From Planctomicrobium sp. (GTDB lineage Bacteria > Planctomycetota > Planctomycetia > Planctomycetales > Planctomycetaceae), in contig JAJDEL010000252.1 of the NCBI GenBank assembly GCA_029259835.1, forward strand, positions 1-11,260: a DNA stretch of 11,260 nt, read 5' to 3'. The notes under the pieces are model-generated. The model was given only the letters and a program-made list of their open reading frames with translations, was not told where the DNA came from and made no database searches. Of this stretch, positions 1-10,243 are shown piece after piece. How positions within the stretch are numbered: position 1 is the stretch's first letter; each line of letters begins with the position of its first letter. The position numbers and the translations under genes were made by a program.

Positions 1-2644
1 ACAGCACTGGCTTGATGTCGTTCGCTACGCTGACACACACGGGTTCGAAGTCAACACTCCACGGGCGAACTCTTGGCCGTATCGTGATTTCGTCATTGAC
101 GCTTTCAACTCTGACAAACCATATGATCAATTCGTCCGCGAGCAAATTGCAGGTGACCATTTCAATGCCGATGCCGGGACCGGTTTCCTGGTCGCTGCTG
201 CGGTTCTGCTACCAGGACAGATCGGGAAGGACGAACCTTCCAAACGTCTGGCACGCCAAGACTCACTCGACGAAATGATCGTTGGAACAAGTGCAACATT
301 CCTCGGCCTCACCTTGGGGTGCGCTCGCTGCCACGACCACAAATTCGATCCACTCACACAAGCAGATTACTACGCGATGCAAGCGTTTTTTGCTGGCGTC
401 GACTATGGCGATCGGGAAATCAAGGATGAAGATTATCACCTCCGGCACAAAGAGGCAGACTCACTTGCGCCTCAAATTGCATCGCTAAGAAAAGAACTTC
501 TGAAGTTTGAAACGATCGCCGAGCCGAGGAAAACAATCATCATCGATGATGAAGATCTCGAACGAGTCACTATTCTCAAAGAGAAAAACGGTCACGGTCA
601 GAACCCAGATGGAAAACAGCGCGGCAAACTCAACGACCCCGGCTCAACGACCTGGATGCCGAACTTCAGTCGCGGTCGTTACACGTGGTGGGACAATCAC
701 CCCGGCGAAGATGTGATGACGTACAATCCAGAAGTGAATGGTGATTATCAAATTTGGATTTCCTGGGGAGTCCACGGCAGCGGAGTTCATACGCGCGATG
801 CACGATATGTCCTCGATGCAGACGGAAACCTGGAGACAACAGAAGACCAATCCGAAATCGCTCAGGTCGATCAATACTATTTCGCAGGCCAAACAACCGG
901 TGAAACAGAAAAAACGCCACTTTGGAGTAGTTTGCGGAACGTCGGAGTTCATCGACTCAACAAACAGAGCAAACTCATCCTCCGTGGCGGCGAAACAGGC
1001 ACCGGCATCACGGCGGATGTGATCGTGCTCCAGGAAGCAACGAACCGTCAGTCCAAGCAACGACAATTCCCACGTTTCCGAACGCCTGTGCAATTCACAA
1101 AAAACGTGGAGTTTTTTGCTCCGATTGCCGCGAAACGAATTCGCTTCACATCCTTTGAGACAACCAACGATGATCGGTACGAGCCTTGTATTGATGAGCT
1201 AGAAGCCTTTACGGCAGATGCCGAATCGAAAAACGTCGCTCTCGCGACCCACGGAGCAATCGCGACTTCATCTGGAAATTTATCAGAGACCGGACGGCAC
1301 CAACTCAAACACATCAATGATGGTCAGTATGGGAATGGGCGAAGCTGGATTTCAAACGAAAAAGGCAAAGGTTGGGTTCAGTTGGATTTTCCAGAAACGG
1401 TATCTATCAGCCGCTTGGTTTGGGGACGGGACCGAAATGAAAAGTTTAAAGATCGCTTGCCTGTGCGTTACAAAATCGAAGTCGGTGACGAAAGCGGAAA
1501 CTGGACCACGGTCGCGACTTCACAAGATCGACTTCCGATCAAGACTCCATTCGACGAAACGACCGCACGCATTCGAAATTCTCAACAAGGCCAAAATTCA
1601 GAGATTGCAAATGCCGCCGACAAACTTGCTTCGCTGGAAAAGAAACAGGCTCAGCTTCGGGTATCCAAATTGGTCTACGCTGGACAGTTTCGCGATCCAG
1701 ACAAAACACACATTTTGATGCGGGGTGATCCTGAACAGCCTGGCGACTCAATCGCTGCACGAGTGCCGGAAATCTTCGGAAGAAGGGAACTCTCAGCAGA
1801 CGCAGAAGAACCGCAGCGCCGATTGGCACTTGCCGATTGGATCACTGCGCCAGACAATCCACTCACGGCTCGTGTCATGGTGAATCGAATTTGGAAGAAT
1901 CACTTTGGGATAGGTCTCGTCGCGACGCCAAGTGACTTCGGAGTCAACGGTTCGCCGTCATCGCATCCGGAATTACTCGATTGGCTGGCGACCGAATTCA
2001 TTGCACACAACTGGTCGGTTAAACACATTCATCGACTCATTCTGACTTCGAAGACTTGGCAACAATCGAACCGAATTGATCCGGTTGCTCAAAAGCTCGA
2101 TGCCGATTGCCGACTGCTTTGGCGATTCCATTCTCGGCGTCTTGAAGCGGAAGCAATTCGGGATAGTTTGCTGTTTGTGAGTGGACAACTGAATTACAAA
2201 ATGGGCGGTCCCGGCTTCGATTTCTTCAAGACGCGCGGTGGCCTCAGCGGGTTTCCACCGGTCACTGAGTTCAAAGAAAACGGACTCCGCCGGATGATTT
2301 ACGCTCATAAGATCCGCATGGAATCGATCCCGGTCTTTGGGGCGTTTGACTGCCCAGACGCTGGACAAGCGGCACCATCAAGAAGCCAGTCCACAACGGC
2401 AATTCAGGCCTTGAATCTCTTCAACAGCACTTTTGTCGCTGAGCAAGCTGTTCTCCTTGCAGACAAAATCAGTGAAGATGAAAGCACAACGGCCGGGAAA
2501 GTTCGCGGCGCCTATTTACAGACTCTTGGACGAGAGCCTTCGAAAATCGAATTGAACGCGGCGAAGACTGTTGTCGACGCACATGGCCTGCCGACACTTA
2601 CTCGAGTTTTGCTGAATTGCAACGAATTTTTAATGCTCCCCTGA
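1..2644 (+). CDS. PSD1-type protein (DUF1549/DUF1553) with embedded golvesin-like and F5/8 type C modules, 5' partial
   Basis: The reading frame is open from the left edge (first full codon at base 2) to TGA at 2642-2644, giving 880 visible residues; the N-terminus is outside the window. The end of DUF1549 is visible: RYADTHGFE near residue 9, KPYDQFVREQIAGD near 41, and CARCHDHKFDP at 107-117, which contains a CxxCH haem-c-like motif. Residues about 216-343 resemble a golvesin/xanthan-lyase-type beta domain (WISWGVHGSGVHTRDARYVL). Residues about 409-509 look like an F5/8 type C (discoidin) sugar-binding module. DUF1553 fills about 576-871 (RRLALADWITAPDNPLTARV, then MVNRIWKNHFG, RRLEAEAIRDS). 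Short predicted coiled coils flank the inserts near 150-172 and 536-554. Family members in Planctomycetes usually begin with a signal peptide and a PSCyt1 cytochrome domain, so those probably lie upstream. The biochemical role of the family is unknown; an extracytoplasmic, polysaccharide-related role is inferred. The downstream DUF1501 gene is the usual partner. Confidence 0.93.
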   Translation, partial: QHWLDVVRYADTHGFEVNTPRANSWPYRDFVIDAFNSDKPYDQFVREQIAGDHFNADAGTGFLVAAAVLLPGQIGKDEPSKRLARQDSLDEMIVGTSATFLGLTLGCARCHDHKFDPLTQADYYAMQAFFAGVDYGDREIKDEDYHLRHKEADSLAPQIASLRKELLKFETIAEPRKTIIIDDEDLERVTILKEKNGHGQNPDGKQRGKLNDPGSTTWMPNFSRGRYTWWDNHPGEDVMTYNPEVNGDYQIWISWGVHGSGVHTRDARYVLDADGNLETTEDQSEIAQVDQYYFAGQTTGETEKTPLWSSLRNVGVHRLNKQSKLILRGGETGTGITADVIVLQEATNRQSKQRQFPRFRTPVQFTKNVEFFAPIAAKRIRFTSFETTNDDRYEPCIDELEAFTADAESKNVALATHGAIATSSGNLSETGRHQLKHINDGQYGNGRSWISNEKGKGWVQLDFPETVSISRLVWGRDRNEKFKDRLPVRYKIEVGDESGNWTTVATSQDRLPIKTPFDETTARIRNSQQGQNSEIANAADKLASLEKKQAQLRVSKLVYAGQFRDPDKTHILMRGDPEQPGDSIAARVPEIFGRRELSADAEEPQRRLALADWITAPDNPLTARVMVNRIWKNHFGIGLVATPSDFGVNGSPSSHPELLDWLATEFIAHNWSVKHIHRLILTSKTWQQSNRIDPVAQKLDADCRLLWRFHSRRLEAEAIRDSLLFVSGQLNYKMGGPGFDFFKTRGGLSGFPPVTEFKENGLRRMIYAHKIRMESIPVFGAFDCPDAGQAAPSRSQSTTAIQALNLFNSTFVAEQAVLLADKISEDESTTAGKVRGAYLQTLGREPSKIELNAAKTVVDAHGLPTLTRVLLNCNEFLMLP

Positions 2645-2674
2645 TACTCTCTCCACACGTTTCCCGGAACAGCA

Positions 2675-4147
2675 ATGTCAAACGTCGATTCCAATTTTCT
2701 GAGTTCATCAGGACGTCAGCTTCTCGTAAGGCGAAGCTTTCTCAGCCAGACAGGAACGTCTCTCGGCGCAATTGCCTTGGCGAGTTTGCTTCAAAAAGAT
2801 GGACTCCTCGCCGGTCGAAAACCGGACATCGACTCAGCGCACCCGCACGCTTCTCGAAAGTCGCACTTTCCAGCAAAGGCGAAGAACGTTCTTGTCATCT
2901 TCTGTGCTGGGGCTTGCAGCCAGTTAGAAACGTTTGATTACAAGCCGGAATTAATCAAGCGAGATGGAACTCCACTCGAAGGTGGACCGGCGGTGACGTT
3001 TCAAGGACCAGCCGGAAACCTGGCTCGCCCACAGTACAAGTTCAGACCATATGGTGAAACAGGAAAGATGGTTTCCGACATGGTTCCTAACCTTGGTTCT
3101 TTAGTCGACGACATCGCCTTTGTTCATACATTGACCAGCAAATCGAACACGCATGGTCCGGCAGAAAATTTTCTCTCCACTGGTTTTGTGTTAGATGGTT
3201 TCCCCAGCATGGGAGCCTGGATCACTTATGCACTCGGCACCGAAAGTCAGGATTTGCCGGCGTTCGTCTCCATTCCTGATCCACGCGGGGTCCCGCAAGC
3301 GAGTGTCAATAACTGGGGGCCAGGGTTCTTACCAGCCGTGTTTCAAGGGACACCGTTTAGCGCTTCCAGCCCAATTCGGAATTTATCCGCCCCGGCACAG
3401 TTTGCAGGCGAAAAGGACCTTGCTGCCAGGGAACTTTTGAGATTGATCAACCGGGAACACCTCAAGCGTCACCCAGGGGACAGTACACTCGCAGCCCGAA
3501 TTGCGAGTTACGAACTTGCGGCACGAATGCAATTGTCGGTCCCGAAGATCAGCGATCTTTCAACTGAAACACCTGCAACTCTGAGTGCTTACGGAGTTGA
3601 TTCGCAGAATAAAATTAAATCCGGGTACGCAAAGAACTGTATCCTTGCCCGACGCCTGATTGAAAACGGCGTTCGCTTTGTGCAACTTTTCAACGGTGCT
3701 TATGCCAGTGGTGGCAAACTGAACTGGGATGGTCATTCTAACTTGAAAGAGCAATACGACATCCATGGTGAAATCATGGATCAGCCATCGGCGGCACTCT
3801 TCAAAGATCTCAAACAGCGCGGGTTGCTTGAAGAAACACTCGTCGTCTGGTGTACGGAATTCGGTCGGATGCCGATGTTCCAGAAAGGTGCCAAAGGCCG
3901 TGACCACAATCCGTTCGGTTTCACTGCTTGGCTCGGCGGGGCCGGCATCAAGCCGGGCGTCAGCTACGGTATGACGGATGAACTCGGTTTCAAAGCGGTT
4001 GAGGATGTCTCTTCAGTGCATGATTTGAACGCAACAATCCTGCATCTCCTCGGTCTTGATCATGAGCAGTTGACGTTTCGCCACAATGGCCTCGACCGCC
4101 GACTCACCGATGTTCATGGGCATGTTATCAATAAAATTCTGACTTAA
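2675..4147 (+). CDS. DUF1501 family protein, Tat-exported
   Basis: This 490-residue protein belongs to the DUF1501 family (alkaline-phosphatase/sulfatase-like fold), abundant in Planctomycetes and without an established reaction. The N-terminus carries a twin-arginine signal: R19-R20 in LVRRSFLSQ, then a hydrophobic stretch to about residue 40, so export in folded form is expected. Family landmarks appear in order: [21 protein letters not shown] at 71-91 (the usual GGPSH-type loop is GACSQ here), WDGH at 351-354, TEFGR at 394-398, GRDHNP at 408-413, GGAGIKPG at 421-428, and the terminal [16 protein letters not shown] at 448-463. The conserved Asp/His residues could hold metal, by analogy with the superfamily. 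The length is normal and the frame intact. ATG 2675 puts the Tat motif at the expected place; only a weak GGA lies 7 bases upstream. It follows the PSD1 gene by 30 bases, so the two are probably one transcript. It converges on the SDR gene with a 37-base gap. Confidence 0.95.
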   Translation: MSNVDSNFLSSSGRQLLVRRSFLSQTGTSLGAIALASLLQKDGLLAGRKPDIDSAHPHASRKSHFPAKAKNVLVIFCAGACSQLETFDYKPELIKRDGTPLEGGPAVTFQGPAGNLARPQYKFRPYGETGKMVSDMVPNLGSLVDDIAFVHTLTSKSNTHGPAENFLSTGFVLDGFPSMGAWITYALGTESQDLPAFVSIPDPRGVPQASVNNWGPGFLPAVFQGTPFSASSPIRNLSAPAQFAGEKDLAARELLRLINREHLKRHPGDSTLAARIASYELAARMQLSVPKISDLSTETPATLSAYGVDSQNKIKSGYAKNCILARRLIENGVRFVQLFNGAYASGGKLNWDGHSNLKEQYDIHGEIMDQPSAALFKDLKQRGLLEETLVVWCTEFGRMPMFQKGAKGRDHNPFGFTAWLGGAGIKPGVSYGMTDELGFKAVEDVSSVHDLNATILHLLGLDHEQLTFRHNGLDRRLTDVHGHVINKILT

Positions 4148-4184
4148 CTCAAAGAGAAGAAATTTCGTGCAAAAACAAAACTGG
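4148..4184. other. Convergent intergenic gap, no terminator hairpin visible
   Basis: Thirty-seven A-rich bases separate the ends of the DUF1501 and SDR genes. I see no GC-rich stem followed by a T-run on either strand, so an intrinsic terminator cannot be called. The two convergent transcripts may overlap, or termination may be factor-dependent. Confidence 0.5.
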
Positions 4185-5036
4185 TTATTCACTAACACTT
4201 GCAGGAATGCCTTCTCGAATCGTTGGCTGCTTTAAGGTCAGTTCAAGTTCCTTTCGGATTCGGGAACTATCACAACGTTTGCCGAAATTTTTCGATGGCT
4301 CGTCCGGCATGATTGGTTCTGGCGTGCCGAGGTGGTGGGCGAGTTCGGTATAGAAGTCGATGCGTTTGTTCGGTTGCTCGTCACTGAGAAGGTAAAGCGG
4401 AGCCGTGGATGATTCTTCGATCAATTTGAAAATCGCCTGAAGAATATCGTCGATATGAATTAAATTCAGCCAAGCGTGCGGGTTCCCAGCGATTGGTCTT
4501 TTCTGAATCAACTGTTCTTTCCGACCAATCAAACGCCCCGGACCATAGATACCAGAAAGACGCAGGATTGTGGCGGTCCGGTGTTGTTCATCGAGGGGAT
4601 ACGCTTCTCGAACGACCGTCTCGGCAGCCAGAGATATCTCACCACTTTCAGTTGCTGGTTCGCATTCAGAATTTTCATCGACCCAGTTCCCGGAAGATTC
4701 TCCGTAGATACTTGTGCTAGAAATGTAGATCAGCTTCGAGATTTTTTGAGCAATCTCATTCAGGGCATTACTGAGTCCTTCGACGTAGACATCTCGCTTA
4801 TCGGTGCCAGAGTTACGATCAAAACCGACGGCATAGAGACAAACATCCGCCACCGGGAGATTCTTCAGTGACTCAGAATTCAAGACGTCACCGACAACAG
4901 GATTAATGCCAATTTCTTTCCACTCTTGCGCGCGTTTTTCACTGCGAGTCAGAGCGCTGATTTGCCAGCCTCGGCCGAGTGCGTCTTTTGCAAAACGTCC
5001 TCCAACGTATCCGCATCCAATTATTAAAACGTGCAT
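4185..5036 (-). CDS. Atypical SDR-family NAD(P)-binding protein, YeeZ-like epimerase/dehydratase homologue
   Basis: This 283-residue protein has an N-terminal Rossmann fold: MHVLIIGCGYVGGRFA with the GxGxxG glycines at 7, 9 and 12. The extended-SDR core follows: VVGDV at 47-51, LIYISSTSIYG at 102-112, LRLSGIYGPGR at 158-168, LNLIHIDDI at 190-198, and the C-terminal GKRCDSSRIRKELEL at 252-266. The Tyr-x-x-x-Lys catalytic pair normally found after the Ser motif is not visible; the corresponding segment reads SLAAETVV. That places it with atypical SDRs such as YeeZ rather than classical sugar epimerases. It is probably cytoplasmic, since no signal or membrane segment is seen. The substrate is unknown. 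The start is fixed by the Rossmann strand beginning at residue 2. It lies downstream of the DUF2817 gene on the same strand, separated by the inverted-repeat element, so it may rely on read-through or on its own promoter. Confidence 0.9.
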   Translation of the reverse strand: MHVLIIGCGYVGGRFAKDALGRGWQISALTRSEKRAQEWKEIGINPVVGDVLNSESLKNLPVADVCLYAVGFDRNSGTDKRDVYVEGLSNALNEIAQKISKLIYISSTSIYGESSGNWVDENSECEPATESGEISLAAETVVREAYPLDEQHRTATILRLSGIYGPGRLIGRKEQLIQKRPIAGNPHAWLNLIHIDDILQAIFKLIEESSTAPLYLLSDEQPNKRIDFYTELAHHLGTPEPIMPDEPSKNFGKRCDSSRIRKELELTLKQPTIREGIPASVSE

Positions 5037-5160
5037 TCTTCAAACCTGAAACTATTAATTCATTACCAAATTGAGTGGAAAAGAAATGAATTCACCACGG
5101 AGTCACGGAGGGCCACGGAGAAAAAGAAAACGAATTTACAATGAGTTACAATACTCCAGG

Positions 5161-5195
5161 GATCGTTCCAGTTCGGTGTCTCGTCTGGACTGATC
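5161..5195. other. Imperfect inverted repeat inside the repeat element
   Basis: GATCGTTCCAG (5161-5171) and CTGGACTGATC (5185-5195) are complementary at 9 of 11 positions, with a 13-base loop. It is the first of four stem-loop candidates in the core of the element. Confidence 0.5.
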
Positions 5196-5231
5196 AACCG
5201 ATAACCAAAAAAAGCAATCTATTCTCATTCA

Positions 5232-5244
5232 TTGCCCTGGGCAA
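5232..5244. other. 13-bp palindrome near the centre of the repeat element
   Basis: TTGCCCTGGGCAA is a perfect 6+1+6 palindrome close to the midpoint of the element bounded at 5086 and 5366. It could be a protein-binding site or a cruciform/hairpin tip; nothing in the sequence decides between these. Confidence 0.5.
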
Positions 5245-5254
5245 ATTACCAGTC

Positions 5255-5300
5255 ATTTCAATTTCATACCAACTTGAAATCCGGTCGTTTGACTTCGACC
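5255..5300. other. Two adjacent small stem-loop candidates inside the repeat element
   Basis: ATTTCAA (5255-5261) pairs with TTGAAAT (5274-5280) across a 12-base loop. Three bases later GGTCG (5283-5287) pairs with CGACC (5296-5300) across 8 bases. Each is weak alone; together with the two upstream inverted repeats they suggest a structured core. Confidence 0.4.
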
Positions 5301-5381
5301 ATCCGTCAACAACTTTGCTATTTCGATCCTTTGTTTTCTCTGTGTCCTCCGTGCCTCCGTGTTTCATTTTCTTGTTTTCAT

Positions 5382-6455
5382 TTATTGAAGTAACCATTGT
5401 TGAACGACCCGGTCGAGAAGTTGTTCTGCCTGATCGAGGACGGATTGTCTCCATGAAATTGAGCGTGGACAAAACGCTTCCTTGAGTTTTTCTTTCGTCC
5501 GGTCGAAATCTTTCGAAGAACGATCTCCCCAATGATACGCGGCGTTTTCAGCACGTAAAGCTGCCAGAACTGTGATCGGATCGTATGTTCCAAACTCCCA
5601 GCACGCTGAGACTGCATGGGGGGCATGAAAACGCACCCAACGGCTGAGGCTCCCACGTGCTTGATAATGTTCAGAATCATTGTTCACCGATAAATTCCTC
5701 TGAAATAAATTGTTCGCCCATATCATTTCGTTCGGTGATAAATCATGGCCCAGAAGCGCTTGATACTGACCGAGTTTGCCCAATCCGGAATGAATATCGA
5801 GATGCAATACCGTATCGGCTTCCTGAATCATCGGGAGCAAAACCTGTTCGGTGAATGCCATCGTTTCACTCGGTCTTGTTCCTCCATAAAAGAGGCCGTG
5901 CGGAAAGTCGTACTGCCCGCCTGCAATCGCTTGCTGGATATTTTTGTATCCGTATTTCGTGATTTTAGCTAACGCTTGAAGGCGCACCGGTAACTCTCGT
6001 TTCGGCCATTTTGTGGGATTGAGGAGTGAGCAGATCTGTTCGTAGTTCTGAGGTGTCCCGCGATATTCTTCTTCAGACAAGAGAAAATTCCGATTTGTAT
6101 CGACATTGTTCTCATCACCTCGTCGTAGTCTTGCGAATCCAAATGGATTCAGAGCATGGATGAGCACTACAGCAGAGTCAGTGCCTGCAATTTTATTCAC
6201 ATCTAGAGACTGCAGAATTTGTTGCTGAATCGCAGAACCATGAAATCCTTCGATGCCATGCAATCCAGAACTGAGAACAAGCAGCTTCCGGGGCGATTTG
6301 GAACCAATGAAGGCGACGTCAGTGAACAGTTCATCTTCTCGACCACTACTTCTGGGATGAGATCTAAGTTGCCAGGAACGCTCGCGAGCAGCCTCACAGA
6401 ACCGCTGTCGCGTGATCGCATAGTCTTCTGAGAATACTGAGTCTGTGGCGGTCAT
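5382..6455 (-). CDS. DUF2817 family, M14-like zinc carboxypeptidase homologue
   Basis: This 357-residue protein has the layout of the DUF2817 branch of M14-type metallocarboxypeptidases. The first zinc ligands are in SGLHGIEGFHG (H66 and E69). The NR substrate-binding motif is in NNVDTNRNF (R122), the third zinc ligand is in LHLDIHSGLG (H222), and the likely catalytic glutamate is in SACWEFGTYDP (E287). All key residues are present and the length is usual, so it is probably active as a peptidase or amidohydrolase; the natural substrate is not established for this family. There is no signal peptide or membrane segment, so it should be cytoplasmic. ATG 6455 is supported by a clear GGAG ribosome-binding site 5 bases upstream. 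It follows the 297-residue membrane protein by 66 bases on the same strand, and the inverted-repeat element begins just beyond its stop codon. Confidence 0.9.
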   Translation of the reverse strand: MTATDSVFSEDYAITRQRFCEAARERSWQLRSHPRSSGREDELFTDVAFIGSKSPRKLLVLSSGLHGIEGFHGSAIQQQILQSLDVNKIAGTDSAVVLIHALNPFGFARLRRGDENNVDTNRNFLLSEEEYRGTPQNYEQICSLLNPTKWPKRELPVRLQALAKITKYGYKNIQQAIAGGQYDFPHGLFYGGTRPSETMAFTEQVLLPMIQEADTVLHLDIHSGLGKLGQYQALLGHDLSPNEMIWANNLFQRNLSVNNDSEHYQARGSLSRWVRFHAPHAVSACWEFGTYDPITVLAALRAENAAYHWGDRSSKDFDRTKEKLKEAFCPRSISWRQSVLDQAEQLLDRVVQQWLLQ

Positions 6456-6460
6456 AAGTT

Positions 6461-6464
6461 CTCC
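6461..6464 (-). promoter_or_regulatory. Shine-Dalgarno GGAG for the DUF2817 gene
   Basis: On the minus strand GGCGGAGAACTTATG places GGAG 5 bases before the start codon. It is the clearest ribosome-binding site in the window and fixes the start at 6455. The 66-base gap that holds it also contains a CCCTG/CAGGG inverted repeat (6471-6475 and 6489-6493) with no T-run, so it is not a convincing terminator. Confidence 0.7.
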
Positions 6465-6521
6465 GCCAATCCCTGGTCAACCGGCAGGCAGGGACTCGTC
6501 CTAGTATCTCGTTAAAAGGTG

Positions 6522-7415
6522 CTATGCCACGCTGGTTTGTGAGCGTGCCGGAGTCACGTGTTTCAGTTCCTTGAATCGGTGGACAAGCACAAAACATGCT
6601 AGCCAACCTAGGAGTAAGATCACGAATGCAACGTAGCCGAATGGACCAGTGATCAAGGAAATGACGGTAATGGTTATTGCAATCACCAGTGTACGCAATT
6701 CAAAACGAACCTTATTTTTTAATCGATCTTGCCGCATGCGGAATGCGATGATGATGACACTGCATGAATACATCAGCAAAGCAAAGAACAGTGAATCATT
6801 GGAGAAGATTCCGTGAATCGAAAGATCGTAATAGGGTGAAACCGCTAAGGCACCGCCATAAGCGAATGATAAGCCCAGCATTGCTGCCACCGCAGTCGAG
6901 GAATGTTGAGACGGAACAAGTGCTACCAGCAATGCCACCCCCCAAATCCAAGGCAAAATCTCTACCACAGCAGCTCGAATCGCTTCAGCGCGCCCCGAGC
7001 GGTACGTCGTCTTTGGTTCGGGACTCACAGATGTGAGTTGTGGCCCGAAAACGGCTGTAGAGCCTAGTTTGCTGCCGTGAAATTCCAACATCACAGGGAT
7101 CCCATACTCCGGGTGACTCCATCGAAAAACTTCGCCATCTGCAACATCCAACGGCTTGCTACTGTTTAGCTCTTCCTCAATTTCCCGTTTGGCATCGTCA
7201 TGCGAGTGTAAGGAACGAAGCCAGGAAACTAAGCGAGATCTTTCCGATTCCGCTTCAGGCGTAAGGTCTTCCAGGTGTTGTCGCCATGCCGCAAGAGTCT
7301 GACGATCACGTTGGTTTTGAGAAGACTTGTACCAACCGAAGGCGTATGTCGAGGCGAGAAGCAACGATACCACGAAGATTCGAACCCAGAATGCAGATGA
7401 AGATGAGTGTGCCAT
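6522..7415 (-). CDS. Hypothetical membrane protein with about six transmembrane segments
   Basis: I do not recognise this 297-residue protein. One hydrophobic segment lies at about 9-27. A polar, charged region follows at about 28-147, rich in Glu/Arg near 40-85 and with an aromatic GEVFRWSHPEYGIP stretch near 94-107. Then come four or five segments at about 148-167, 174-193, 208-226, 241-257 and 260-278, the last two possibly a hairpin around GPFGY. No catalytic motif, zinc site or known domain signature is visible. It starts 42 bases after the topA stop codon and is followed after 66 bases by the DUF2817 peptidase gene, all on one strand. Co-transcription with topA is plausible, but a functional link is not shown. 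Hydrophobicity pattern, length and intact frame support a real gene. The start context is weak, with only GAG about 6 bases upstream. Confidence 0.8.
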   Translation of the reverse strand: MAHSSSSAFWVRIFVVSLLLASTYAFGWYKSSQNQRDRQTLAAWRQHLEDLTPEAESERSRLVSWLRSLHSHDDAKREIEEELNSSKPLDVADGEVFRWSHPEYGIPVMLEFHGSKLGSTAVFGPQLTSVSPEPKTTYRSGRAEAIRAAVVEILPWIWGVALLVALVPSQHSSTAVAAMLGLSFAYGGALAVSPYYDLSIHGIFSNDSLFFALLMYSCSVIIIAFRMRQDRLKNKVRFELRTLVIAITITVISLITGPFGYVAFVILLLGWLACFVLVHRFKELKHVTPARSQTSVA

Positions 7416-7457
7416 TCATAACTCGATCAGGAAAAAATCACGAAGTTGATTGACTGC

Positions 7458-10145
<2,688 letters not shown>

Positions 10146-10160
10146 TCGATGTCCGTTGTA

Positions 10161-10204
10161 ATACTGTCTGCTGAATGTCTACTCATTCAGTATGTGCATG
10201 AATG
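10161..10204 (-). promoter_or_regulatory. Nested and competing hairpins in the topA leader
   Basis: CTGAATG (10171-10177) and CATTCAG (10184-10190) form a perfect 7-bp stem with a 6-base loop, 25-45 bases upstream of the topA start. The right arm extends to CATTCAGTAT, which also matches ATACTG at 10161-10166, giving a 10-bp stem with a 7-base bulge. A further TGAATG at 10199-10204 could pair with the same CATTCA, so two hairpins are mutually exclusive. This could be an operator with repeated half-sites or an RNA switch in the leader; which is unknown. Confidence 0.5.
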
Positions 10205-10230
10205 AAAACAAAGTCGTGATGTATTGACCA

Positions 10231-10243
10231 GAGCAAATTGCTC
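10231..10243. promoter_or_regulatory. Perfect 13-bp palindrome upstream of topA
   Basis: GAGCAAATTGCTC is a perfect 6+1+6 palindrome, 86-98 bases upstream of the topA start codon. Its size and symmetry suit a dimeric regulator; no cognate protein is encoded in the window. Confidence 0.45.

Larger units (their letters stand above)
5086..5366. repeat. Non-coding element bounded by inverted CACGGAG-rich repeats (MITE-like)
   Basis: The left end (5086-5130) reads ATGAATTCACCACGGAGTCA and continues with two more CACGGAG-type units and an AAAAAGAAAAC tail. The right end (5331-5366), read on the minus strand, gives ATGAAACACGGAGGCACGGA followed by GGACACAGAGAAAACAA. The two arms align over about 36 bases with small gaps, so they are terminal inverted repeats around about 200 bases of core. 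The core holds several further inverted repeats and no credible ORF. The right end stops about 15 bases short of the DUF2817 stop codon; the left end lies 50 bases upstream of the SDR start. CACGGAG-type repeats are, from general familiarity, common in intergenic DNA of environmental bacteria. Mobility by a transposase in trans is inference. An alternative is a large 3'-UTR hairpin or a structured RNA. Confidence 0.7.

Noticed and set aside
107..500. Cytochrome c call from the CARCH motif in the first gene
   Set aside because: CARCHDHK is a family hallmark of the DUF1549 region. It has a haem-like CxxCH, but covalent haem cannot be claimed from this alone. The true PSCyt1 domain would lie upstream of the window.
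5094..5120. Short CRISPR-like repeat series in the CACGGAG units
   Set aside because: The units are adjacent, about 7-9 bases, with no spacers, and pair with an inverted copy; no cas gene is present.
5141..5485. 114-codon plus-strand frame in the repeat element
   Set aside because: It runs through the right repeat arm and into the antisense strand of the DUF2817 gene, and its protein has no family features.
5194..5532. 112-codon minus-strand frame overlapping the DUF2817 gene end
   Set aside because: It overlaps the well-supported DUF2817 frame by about 150 bases in another frame and otherwise covers the repeat element.
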